This document shows positions 6,816 to 13,628 of a stretch of DNA of 19,157 nucleotides, piece after piece. Location: contig FR899824.1 in the NCBI GenBank assembly GCA_000437595.1, positions 4,730 through 23,886 on the forward strand. The letters run 5' to 3'. The translations under genes and the position numbers were made by a program. Position 1 is the first letter of the stretch, and each line of letters starts with the position of its first letter. The notes under the pieces were generated by a model that saw only the letters and a program-made list of their open reading frames with translations, searched no databases and was not told where the DNA came from. The stretch comes from Faecalibacterium sp. CAG:74. Lineage in GTDB: Bacteria > Bacillota > Clostridia > Christensenellales > Aristaeellaceae.

Positions 6816-7731
6816 CGCACTCGAATCGCGCACTATCTCCATCCCCGGCGACGGGCGGCGGCTGGATGTTGCCCTGTCCGAAGCTGCTGGGCTGACTCGC
6901 TCGCGGGTGGCGGCGCTGATGGCGGACGGAAACGTCACGGTGGACGGGAAAGTCGAGACGAAATCCGGCGCAAAAGCAAAGCAGGGTCAGATTGTTATCC
7001 TGACGATTCCCGCGCCGAAGCCCGCCGTGCCCGTCGCGCAGGAAATCCCGCTCACAATTCTCTATCAGGATGACGACCTCGCCGTCGTCCTGAAGCCCTG
7101 CGGCATGGTCGTTCACCCCGCCGCCGGCAATGAGGACGGCACGCTCGTCAACGCGCTCCTGCACCACCTTGACCACTTGAGCGGCATCGGCGGCGAACTG
7201 CGCCCCGGCATCGTCCACCGGCTGGACAAGGACACCAGCGGTCTGCTGCTCGTGGCAAAGAACGACCAGAGCCAACTCGCCCTCAGCCGCCAATTGCAGG
7301 AGCGGCAGATGGAGAAGCACTACCGCGCGCTGGTTGAAGGGAATCTGCGGGAGGACAGCGGGCGCATCGACCAGCCCATCGCGCGGAGCAAGAAAGACCG
7401 CAAGAAAATGGCAATTGACCCCGAAGGCCGCCCGTCGATTACGGACTGGACGGTGCTTGCGCGCGGGCGAAACGTGACGCTGCTGGACGTCCACATTCTG
7501 ACCGGGCGGACGCACCAAATCCGCGTGCACATGAAGTCCATCGGGCATCCGGTCTGCGGCGACCCGATTTACGGGTCAGGAAGAGGCGTGAAAGTCCCCC
7601 GCTTGATGCTCCACGCGTACACGCTTTCGTTCACGCACCCACGGACGGGGGAAAGGATGACGTTCACCGCGCCGCTGCCGGAGGAGTTTGTGCAGGGGCT
7701 GCGGGGGAACGGGGTGGAATGGGAGAAATAA
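6796..7731 (+). CDS. rluD: RluD-type large-subunit rRNA pseudouridine synthase
   Basis: A 311-residue RluA/RluD-family enzyme. An N-terminal S4 RNA-binding domain (about residues 20-68, RRLDVALSEAAGLTRSRVAA...) is followed by the catalytic domain with GIVHRLDKDTSGLLLVAK at 138-155, D144 being the catalytic aspartate. LTGRTHQIRVHM, the second family hallmark, lies near residue 240. The enzyme turns specific uridines of 23S rRNA into pseudouridine; RluD modifies helix 69 in E. coli, and the exact target here is inferred by homology. The start overlaps lspA by 20 nt; GGAGG lies 10 nt before the ATG, with further in-frame ATGs at 6805 and 6808. The transcript probably ends at the hairpin 7871-7913. 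Confidence 0.95.
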   Translation: MTQMMPDALESRTISIPGDGRRLDVALSEAAGLTRSRVAALMADGNVTVDGKVETKSGAKAKQGQIVILTIPAPKPAVPVAQEIPLTILYQDDDLAVVLKPCGMVVHPAAGNEDGTLVNALLHHLDHLSGIGGELRPGIVHRLDKDTSGLLLVAKNDQSQLALSRQLQERQMEKHYRALVEGNLREDSGRIDQPIARSKKDRKKMAIDPEGRPSITDWTVLARGRNVTLLDVHILTGRTHQIRVHMKSIGHPVCGDPIYGSGRGVKVPRLMLHAYTLSFTHPRTGERMTFTAPLPEEFVQGLRGNGVEWEK

Positions 7732-7770
7732 CGTTTCCTCACGGAAAGCCAGGGACGTTACAGCGTGCGA

Positions 7771-7848
7771 TAATACTATTTCCATCATGAGAATGCGCCA
7801 GAATGGAAAAGCACGGACAGATGGCACGGATGAATTTAGAAAGAGCAC
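7771..7848 (+). repeat. Dispersed repeat family R1, short copy C
   Basis: The left end (AATACTATTTCCATCATGAG, then GAATGCGCCA) matches the left end of full copies A and B; the right end (GAAAAGCACGGACAGATGGC and AATTTAGAAAGAG) matches their right ends. The central part of about 80 bp is missing. This looks like an internally deleted or decayed copy. It lies between rluD and its terminator. Confidence 0.7.
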
Positions 7849-7870
7849 AACTGGATAATTGCATAGAAAA

Positions 7871-7913
7871 GCGCCCTGCTCCGGAGATGTTCCAGAGTAG
7901 GGCGCGGTTTTTT
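7871..7913. terminator. Bidirectional terminator between rluD and the nucleotidase gene
   Basis: An 11-bp stem (7871-7881 with 7895-7905, one G-U pair) with a 13-nt loop is followed by GG and six Ts on the plus strand. The minus strand has four Ts after the same stem. It serves the convergent lspA-rluD and 5'-nucleotidase genes. Confidence 0.88.
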
Positions 7914-7940
7914 GATTCATCACGAAAATCCGGGGAGCGT

Positions 7941-8103
7941 AATACTATTTCCAAATAAGAACGCGCCAAGATGTGAAGCGAATTTTTTATTCTGGCGAAC
8001 GGGCGTGAAACGCGGCGCAGCAGCACTACGCTCAGTAGAACGACCGAAAGTCAGAAGGGAAAAGGCGCAAGCAGCTGGCGCGGGTGCATTTGGAAAGCGT
8101 ATT
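7941..8103 (+). repeat. Dispersed palindromic repeat family R1, full copy A
   Basis: A 163-bp element matching 11801-11962 over its full length in the same orientation. Terminal inverted repeats: AATACTATTTCCAAAT (7941-7956) and its near reverse complement at 8088-8103 (14 of 16). Nested stems inside: CGCGCCA/TGGCGCG (7962-7968, 8076-8082), TTCTGGC/GTCAGAA (7990-7996, 8050-8056) and an imperfect hairpin 8014-8032. Several pairs covary with copy B. No ORF of note. The right terminal repeat supplies the TAA stop of the nucleotidase gene. Confidence 0.88.
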
Positions 8104-9859
8104 ATTCCACAACCTTCGCGCCGGCAGCGATCGCGTCTTCCTTGGTTCTGAAGAACTGCCAAGTGCTTTCCACGGTGGGGGTGATTTCCTTCTGGTCGCG
8201 GATGTACTGCGCCAGAATGTTACGCACCTGTCCGTTATCGTTGCCCAGCGTATCGCCGGTGTACATATCCGTGAGGCTGTAATCCTCAGGGGTCAGACCA
8301 GCCGCCTGCATGAAGCCGGCGCCGCCGGTGAAGCGGTAGTTGTTCATCACCACGGAGAACACCTGATCAGGCGCCACGGGCTGACCCTGATACTGCATGT
8401 TCTGGATGCGCTTTCCTTCGGGCGCATAGTAGTGGATTTCGTAGTACAAACCGTAGATTTCATCGGTGTAGTAGCCACCGCCAAGGTAATCGGGGTTCGA
8501 CGCACTGGTGTAGTTGGTGGTAGCATGCTCCAGCCACAGCCGCAGCTGTTCGCCGGTCATGTTCACGCGATAGAGCCAGTTTTCAAACACGTACAGCTGA
8601 TACAGCAAACGCATCGGAACGTCGCCCGCAGGAATCAGGTCGCGAACCTCGGCGCCGCTGGTCAGAGGCGCGCAGATGGACAGCTGCGCAGGAACCGCAG
8701 ACAGCTGCGCCTTGTTCAGCAGATCCATCAGCGCGGTGGGCTGCAGGGAGATGTTCTTATTGGAGAAAGCGCCGGTAGCAGTGCCCAGAGGCTGATCCAG
8801 ATAAGCCTGCAGTTCCTCGTTGTAGGGAGCCAGCGCCGTGGCAACCTTCTGATTTTCCACCAGGCCTTCCTGATCCGCCAGGAAACGGTAGCCGTTTTCA
8901 GCCGTCACAGGGGTCACGGTCTTGGTCGCCGGGTCGTAGGCGAGCTTCATGAAGCCCAGGCCTTCACCGCCGCCGCCCGCCAGCACGGGCACAACCTTGC
9001 CCTCGGCATTGAGGATGTCCTCACGGTAGTCGGTGTTATGGAAGTGACCATACACAACCGCGTCAATCCCGGTGGTCAGGTTAATCATTGCGCGAACCTG
9101 GTTTTCGTAGTCCGCGGGGTTGTTGCCATCGGTAGAAACAGCGTCTTCCACGCCGGAGTGTGCCACGACAATCACCACGTCGCAGCCCTCCTGCTCGCGC
9201 AGGATCGGCACGAAGTGCTCAACCGTGGGAACCAGATTGCGGAAGTCGATGCCCTCATAGTGGGACTCAACCTCCCAAGCGGGGATGTTGGGCGTATCCA
9301 TGCCGATGACGCCGACCTTCACGCCCTCAAATTCCTTGACGATGTAAGGGACGCCCATCCAGGAATCCCACTCGGTGCCCTTCGCCACAAAGTTGGCGGC
9401 GGACATGGGCACGGAATGCTCCTCGCCGTTGTCGGGGCTCATCACATACTCAATCTGACGCTTGAGAATCGGCAGATCGTTGTTGAACTCGTGATTGCCC
9501 AAGCACCACATGTCGTAGTCCATCAGGCGCAGCGCCTTCATCATGGGATCGTCCTTTTCAGGAGCGAAGTAGGAGTAGTAATAGGTCATGGCAGAGCCCT
9601 GCACGGTATCGCCGCCATCCACCAGAACGACGTTCTTTTCCGTAGCACGAACCTGCTCGATCATGGAAGCGATCATGGACAGACCCACGTTCGGAGAAGG
9701 TTCGCCAGTGGCGTAGTTGATGGGCAGCACTTTGCCGTGCACGTCGCTGGTCGCGATGACGGTAATCATGATGGGATCCGCATTCTCTGCGAGCGCCGCG
9801 CAGCCCACCAGGGGGAGAATCATGGTCAGCGCCAACAGAAGGGATAGGAGCTTCTTCAT
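8102..9859 (-). CDS. Secreted lipoprotein 5'-nucleotidase / cyclic-nucleotide phosphodiesterase family
   Basis: A 585-residue calcineurin-like metallophosphoesterase of the UshA/CpdB type. Signal peptide with a lipobox LVGC gives a lipidated C20, so it should be anchored outside the membrane; an ALA|EN site just after could allow release. Metal-site motifs appear in order: SDVHGK (D39, H41), DGGDTVQG (D84), GNHEF (121-125), VAHSG and GHFHNTDY. The C-terminal half, from about LGTATGAFSNKNIS, is the 5'-nucleotidase substrate domain with FTGGAGF near the end. It would remove phosphate from extracellular nucleotides for salvage; whether it prefers 5'- or 2',3'-cyclic substrates is not readable. 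The GTG at 9868 overlaps the ribosome site GAGGTG, so ATG 9859 (6 nt spacing) is chosen. It has its own promoter and terminator. Confidence 0.94.
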   Translation of the reverse strand: MKKLLSLLLALTMILPLVGCAALAENADPIMITVIATSDVHGKVLPINYATGEPSPNVGLSMIASMIEQVRATEKNVVLVDGGDTVQGSAMTYYYSYFAPEKDDPMMKALRLMDYDMWCLGNHEFNNDLPILKRQIEYVMSPDNGEEHSVPMSAANFVAKGTEWDSWMGVPYIVKEFEGVKVGVIGMDTPNIPAWEVESHYEGIDFRNLVPTVEHFVPILREQEGCDVVIVVAHSGVEDAVSTDGNNPADYENQVRAMINLTTGIDAVVYGHFHNTDYREDILNAEGKVVPVLAGGGGEGLGFMKLAYDPATKTVTPVTAENGYRFLADQEGLVENQKVATALAPYNEELQAYLDQPLGTATGAFSNKNISLQPTALMDLLNKAQLSAVPAQLSICAPLTSGAEVRDLIPAGDVPMRLLYQLYVFENWLYRVNMTGEQLRLWLEHATTNYTSASNPDYLGGGYYTDEIYGLYYEIHYYAPEGKRIQNMQYQGQPVAPDQVFSVVMNNYRFTGGAGFMQAAGLTPEDYSLTDMYTGDTLGNDNGQVRNILAQYIRDQKEITPTVESTWQFFRTKEDAIAAGAKVVE

Positions 9860-9907
9860 GATGGGCACCTCTTTTCCTTATTTCCCGCTCGAAGCAGGAT
9901 TAAAATA

Positions 9908-9936
9908 ATTATATTCCATATTCTTTCGTTTGTAAA
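9908..9936 (-). promoter_or_regulatory. Strong promoter of the nucleotidase gene
   Basis: On the minus strand TTTACA (9936-9931) and a perfect TATAAT (9913-9908) are separated by 17 nt, about 50 nt before the start codon. This is the best match to a sigma-A promoter in the window. No operator palindrome was noticed around it. Confidence 0.82.
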
Positions 9937-10293
9937 CAGTGCCGTCAGATGCAGACTTCGCCGCGCCAAGGAGTTGGTTTGTCGGAAAATGAATTTTGCG
10001 TCGAATTCAGTTGCAAATACGGCAGATGAGCCAATTGAAAGTCAAGTTTTTTGCAAGCCGCAAACAGTACGAACGTCATTGTAGGCAGCGAGGCAAATTA
10101 CGCCGGTGTGGTGACAATAATATATTTTGTATTCTGTAATTTATAGGTGGCAGGCAGAAATCAAGGGTTGTCTCGGTATCTTCTTCTGCAAAATAAAGGG
10201 GCGGCGGGGAAACGCGATGGAAGCATCATTCACATATAAAAAACACCGGTGCATTTGACTTTGTTGCGCCGTTGTTTTCTGTTCTTACAGGAA
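9937..10293. other. AT-richer gene-free region with a possible plus-strand promoter
   Basis: Some 357 nt without a credible gene and clearly richer in A and T than its surroundings. On the plus strand GTGACA (10111-10116), 18 nt, TGTAAT (10135-10140) match consensus at five of six positions each, yet only tiny ORFs follow (longest noted: 13 codons from about 10219). A short non-coding RNA or a decayed gene is possible; a chance match is equally so. No terminator was recognised for the minus-strand gene ending at 10294. Confidence 0.4.
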
Positions 10294-10653
10294 TCAATAA
10301 GCAAAAACGCCCACCCAAAACAAAAAACCAATAATCAATGAAATAACCGTCAGTGTGGTGAAAAACACACAACATTTCTTTATCGTTCGCAACTGTTGCA
10401 GCATACCATAGAAAGTATACTCTATCCTCTCGTTTTCAGTAAGTCCGGCATCATAAATTCTGAAGAATTCGCCCGTTACAAACCCGTTCACATCTTGATA
10501 TTCTCGAACACCTTCTGGAAGTGCTTCGCCATTTTTCTTCATTTGCCGAAACTGTTTGTTCTCTTCCTTTGAGCAAGCAATATCCTGTAAAAAATTCATG
10601 TCGAGCCAGATATTCCGCAAGTTTTTCTTCATATCTATCGGTTTTTTTGCCAT
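10294..10653 (-). CDS. Hypothetical protein with C-terminal membrane anchor
   Basis: A 119-residue protein of no recognised family. Residues 1-93 are charged and soluble (KKNLRNIWLDMNFLQDIACS, then EGVREYQDVNGFVTGEFFRI); residues about 94-118 form one hydrophobic membrane helix (CCVFFTTLTVISLIIGFLFW), giving a C-terminally anchored topology. AAGGAG stands upstream of the ATG. It lies after the gap terminator, 81 nt past gap, so it needs its own promoter or read-through. Its base composition and codon use (AAA, ATA, TTT) are clearly more AT-rich than the neighbours, which suggests later acquisition. The layout recalls small conserved hypothetical proteins of Clostridia, but no function can be stated. 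Confidence 0.75.
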   Translation of the reverse strand: MAKKPIDMKKNLRNIWLDMNFLQDIACSKEENKQFRQMKKNGEALPEGVREYQDVNGFVTGEFFRIYDAGLTENERIEYTFYGMLQQLRTIKKCCVFFTTLTVISLIIGFLFWVGVFAY

Positions 10654-10680
10654 AATCCTTGTTACTCCTTTGTTTTGTGT

Positions 10681-10723
10681 AAAAAAACAGTCCTGCCCTT
10701 CTTGAACCAGAAAGGCAGGACTG
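10681..10723 (-). terminator. Strong terminator of gap
   Basis: A perfect 10-bp stem, CAGTCCTGCC / GGCAGGACTG (10688-10697 and 10714-10723), with a 16-nt loop, is followed on the minus strand by seven Ts (10687-10681). It begins 11 nt after the gap stop codon, so gap is probably monocistronic. Confidence 0.95.
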
Positions 10724-10734
10724 CGGGACTTGAA

Positions 10735-11766
10735 TTACTTCAGTTCCGCGAAGTACTTGATGGTGCGGACCATCTGAGAGGTGTAGGAGTTCTCGTTGTC
10801 GTACCAAGACACGACCTGCACCTGATAAGTGTCGTCGTCGATCTTCGCGACCATGGTCTGGGTAGCGTCGAACAGGGAGCCATAGCGCATGCCGATGACG
10901 TCGGAAGACACGATCGGCTCGGTGTTGTAGCCGAAGGACTCGGAGGACTGCGCCTTCATGGCGGCGTTCACGGAGTCAACGGTCACGTCGCTGCCCTTGA
11001 CGACAGCAACCAGAATGGTGGTGGAGCCGGTGCAGACCGGGACGCGCTGCGCGGAGCCGATCAGCTTCTTGTTCAGTTCCGGGATAACCAGGCCGATCGC
11101 CTTCGCAGCGCCGGTGGAGTTCGGAACGATGTTCTGCGCACCAGCGCGGGCACGACGCAGGTCGCCCTTGCGATGCGGGCCGTCCAGAATCATCTGGTCG
11201 CCGGTATACGCATGAACGGTGGTCATGATGCCGGACACGATCGGATACTTGTCGTTCAGAGCCTTCGCCATGGGCGCGAGGCAGTTGGTGGTGCAGGAAG
11301 CAGCAGAGATGATCTGGTCTTCCGCGGTCAGGGTGTCGTTGTTGACGTTGTAGACGATGGTCTTCAGGTCATTGCCAGCGGGGGCAGAGATGACGACCTT
11401 CTTCGCGCCAGCCGCGATGTGCGCCATGGACTTTTCCTTGGAGCAGTAGAAGCCGGTGCACTCCAGCACGACATCCACGCCCAGCTTGCCCCACGGAGCA
11501 TCCGCCGCGTTCTTTTCGGCATAGATCTTGATTTCCTTGCCGTCCACGATGATGGAATCTTCGGTCGCTTCCACGGTGTGCAGGTTTTCACCGATCTTGC
11601 CGCAGTAGGAACCCTGAGCGGTGTCATACTTGAGCAGGTGAGCCAGCATCGCGGGAGAGGTCAGGTCGTTAATCGCGACCACCTCGTAGCCCTCAGCGCC
11701 GAACATCTGACGGAACGCCAGACGGCCAATACGGCCAAAGCCATTGATAGCAACTTTCACTGCCAT
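10735..11766 (-). CDS. gap: Glyceraldehyde-3-phosphate dehydrogenase, type I
   Basis: A 343-residue glycolytic GAPDH that oxidises and phosphorylates glyceraldehyde-3-phosphate to 1,3-bisphosphoglycerate with NAD+. N-terminal Rossmann motif INGFGRIGR (7-15) and the acidic D34 in AINDL point to NAD+ preference. The catalytic segment SAASCTTNCLAP places the nucleophile at C158 and the general base at H185 (TTVHAYTGDQ). The RRARAGAQNIVPNSTGAAKA and WYDNENSYTSQMVRT segments are fully typical. Length is close to the family's 330-340. AGGAGG precedes the ATG at 8-9 nt. A strong terminator follows. Unusually, its probable leader of about 205 nt holds the whole repeat R1-B. Confidence 0.98.
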   Translation of the reverse strand: MAVKVAINGFGRIGRLAFRQMFGAEGYEVVAINDLTSPAMLAHLLKYDTAQGSYCGKIGENLHTVEATEDSIIVDGKEIKIYAEKNAADAPWGKLGVDVVLECTGFYCSKEKSMAHIAAGAKKVVISAPAGNDLKTIVYNVNNDTLTAEDQIISAASCTTNCLAPMAKALNDKYPIVSGIMTTVHAYTGDQMILDGPHRKGDLRRARAGAQNIVPNSTGAAKAIGLVIPELNKKLIGSAQRVPVCTGSTTILVAVVKGSDVTVDSVNAAMKAQSSESFGYNTEPIVSSDVIGMRYGSLFDATQTMVAKIDDDTYQVQVVSWYDNENSYTSQMVRTIKYFAELK

Positions 11767-11800
11767 TGGAATATACCTCCTTTAGTCGTTCAAACGGGGT

Positions 11801-11962
11801 TATACTATTTCCAGATAAGAATGTGCCAAGATGCGCCGCGAATTTTTCACTCTGGCTAACGGGAGTGCAACGCAGCGTAGCAGCGCTACGCTAAGTGGAA
11901 CGACCGGACGCCAGAGGGGAAAAGACGCAAGCAACTGGCACAGGCGAATCTGGAAAGAGTAT
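11801..11962 (+). repeat. Dispersed palindromic repeat family R1, full copy B (in the gap leader)
   Basis: The second full copy, parallel to copy A. Terminal inverted repeats ATACTATTTCCAGAT (11802-11816) and ATCTGGAAAGAGTAT (11948-11962) pair at 14 of 15 positions. Nested perfect stems: TGTGCCA/TGGCACA (11822-11828, 11936-11942), CTCTGGC/GCCAGAG (11850-11856, 11910-11916) and AGCGTAG-cagcg-CTACGCT (11874-11892). Strand is arbitrary since the element is largely palindromic. In the minus-strand gap transcript it would fold just upstream of the ribosome site. Confidence 0.88.
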
Positions 11963-11977
11963 CATTTCCCACCTCAT

Positions 11978-12006
11978 ATTCTACCCAATTTGCCGCCATT
12001 TTGCAA
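11978..12006 (-). promoter_or_regulatory. gap: Putative gap promoter
   Basis: On the minus strand TTGCAA (12006-12001), 17 nt, TAGAAT (11983-11978; five of six in the -10). Predicted start near 11971, giving a leader of about 205 nt with the complete R1-B repeat. It lies downstream of the paralog gene ending at 12068, after which no terminator was found, so read-through into gap cannot be excluded. Confidence 0.5.
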
Positions 12007-12067
12007 GAGGTTGCGCAGGATTTCCATCACTTTTGACACTTTTTTGACGCTTTTTTTTGAGAATTTC

Positions 12068-13609
12068 TCATCCGTTCCCCTCTTCTTCCCAATATGCGCC
12101 CCAATTCAGCTCGTTCGTCACATTGAGTTCCTTCAAAATCAGCTTGCCGTTCTCGTCCGTGATGATGCCGCCGCCTTCGCCATATACCCCATAGGAGACA
12201 TACCCCGTGCCGCCCTCGCAGGTGATGAGGCTCATGCTGCGGCAATAGTCACCCTCTGTTACCTCGTAATCAGCGGATTCCGACACGCCGACGCCGTAGC
12301 GGTACACTGTGCCGTTGACACAGCGGAAGACGATTGTCGGAATGTCGCCCCTCCAGTAGAGGTTGCTGTCCGCGGGTGTCTGCACAACGCTCCATGTGCC
12401 GTGATACGGCTGCGCGCCGTCGCAGTCCGAGCCGTAAAATTTCCCGTCCGCGTCCAGCCGGAGATAATTGTCCCAGAACTCGCCGCCCGCCTCCATCTGC
12501 CAGCTGCCGACTAACTTCGCCTCTTCATCTGGCAATTCCACATCATCAAACACCACGTCACGCTGTGGCACGAAGCCGCGGGTGATTTTGCCGTCTACCG
12601 TCGCTTCGACGTACACATACGCCCACTGGTTATCCGGATGGGACAGTGCCGTCAGCTTCGTCCCGGCAGGCAGTTCCACCTGATGATATTCGCTGACGTT
12701 CGGGTCGTCGGTCAGATAAGTGTCAAACGCTGTCAGCATCGGCACATGCACGATTTCGTTCGTCGTCTCATCGCCATGATTGCCCAACTGCGCCCAGCCG
12801 AATCGGCTCGTCCGCAGGCTGACGCGGTACTCAATCAGCGACCAGTCGCCCACGGTGAGGTACAGCTTATAATCGTCGCCCGTGCTGACGGATGCTTTCC
12901 CCTTCGCCGCGCGGTAAGAGGACGTGTCCGGCGCGGAATACACGGCATAGGACTTCTTGCCGCTCTTCTGGCCTGAAACCACCTCCGGATACAAACAGGC
13001 GAAGTATTGCAGTCCTTCGCTCGCTTCGTTGATTCGGCGCACGTCGTCCGGCCCGCGTTTCGGCATGTTGTGGATGTTGAAGTCTTCCAGCGTGATTTTG
13101 GTCATCCACATGGCGCTGTCCTCGCCCAGCGTCACCCGATAGCCGTAAGATGCTATCCGCTCCACCTTCACATCGCCCATCTGCGCTTCCATCAGCGTGT
13201 AAAAGGTTCTCCCCTCATTGTTGTGCTGCAGCTCAAAATAGTACCTTTCGTCAATATCCGGGTACGCCAATTCAAAACCATTCTTTGTGCGCGTGATTTT
13301 AGGATAGCCCGTCTCTTCCAGTTCCGACGGCTGATAGACGGCGGTCGTCGAGAAAATAGCGTCCTTCCAGCCGTCTTTCACCTCATCCACCGCGACCAGC
13401 TGATTGTGATAGCGGCTGCCCAAAATGACGCGGGTTGCGTTGGTTTGGGACTTGTAGTCATCCGCCACGCAGGAATATTCGTCGTAATCATGCGTGTGTT
13501 CCACGATGTTCAGTGCCTGCCCTCGCAGTCCCCATTGGTTCGCGGACGCGGCATTCATCATCAGCGCCATCATCAGCGGCAAAATCAGCAGAATCCACCG
13601 TTTCTTCAT
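12068..13609 (-). CDS. Secreted protein with SH3-like and lipocalin-like domains (paralog 2)
   Basis: A 513-residue exported protein of unknown function. Signal peptide MKKRWILLILPLMM..., likely cut after A23 (AASA|NQ). Residues about 24-215 form an uncharacterised N-terminal region (SRYHNQLVAV, TTAVYQPSE, NIHNMPKRG). Residues about 221-276 look like a bacterial SH3 domain (GDWSLIEYRVS.RTSRFGWAQ), and 290-352 like a second (ELPAGTKL...WAYVYVEA...GFVPQRDV). Residues about 365-440 resemble a lipocalin-like fold opening with LVGSWQ and LRLDADGKFY. The upstream neighbour shares this layout and much sequence; only 19 nt separate them and both have AAAGGAGCTG ribosome sites. The extracellular SH3 domains suggest contact with the cell wall or its ligands, which is inference. 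Confidence 0.85.
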   Translation of the reverse strand: MKKRWILLILPLMMALMMNAASANQWGLRGQALNIVEHTHDYDEYSCVADDYKSQTNATRVILGSRYHNQLVAVDEVKDGWKDAIFSTTAVYQPSELEETGYPKITRTKNGFELAYPDIDERYYFELQHNNEGRTFYTLMEAQMGDVKVERIASYGYRVTLGEDSAMWMTKITLEDFNIHNMPKRGPDDVRRINEASEGLQYFACLYPEVVSGQKSGKKSYAVYSAPDTSSYRAAKGKASVSTGDDYKLYLTVGDWSLIEYRVSLRTSRFGWAQLGNHGDETTNEIVHVPMLTAFDTYLTDDPNVSEYHQVELPAGTKLTALSHPDNQWAYVYVEATVDGKITRGFVPQRDVVFDDVELPDEEAKLVGSWQMEAGGEFWDNYLRLDADGKFYGSDCDGAQPYHGTWSVVQTPADSNLYWRGDIPTIVFRCVNGTVYRYGVGVSESADYEVTEGDYCRSMSLITCEGGTGYVSYGVYGEGGGIITDENGKLILKELNVTNELNWGAYWEEEGNG

Positions 13610-13628
13610 CGTTCGCAGCTCCTTTGCA

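Noticed and set aside
8084..9847. 587-codon plus-strand open frame opposite the nucleotidase
   Set aside because: Antisense shadow; the minus strand carries the signal peptide, lipobox and all metal-site motifs.
10219..10260. 13-codon ORF after the plus-strand promoter-like sequence
   Set aside because: Too short and without a good ribosome site; nothing supports translation.
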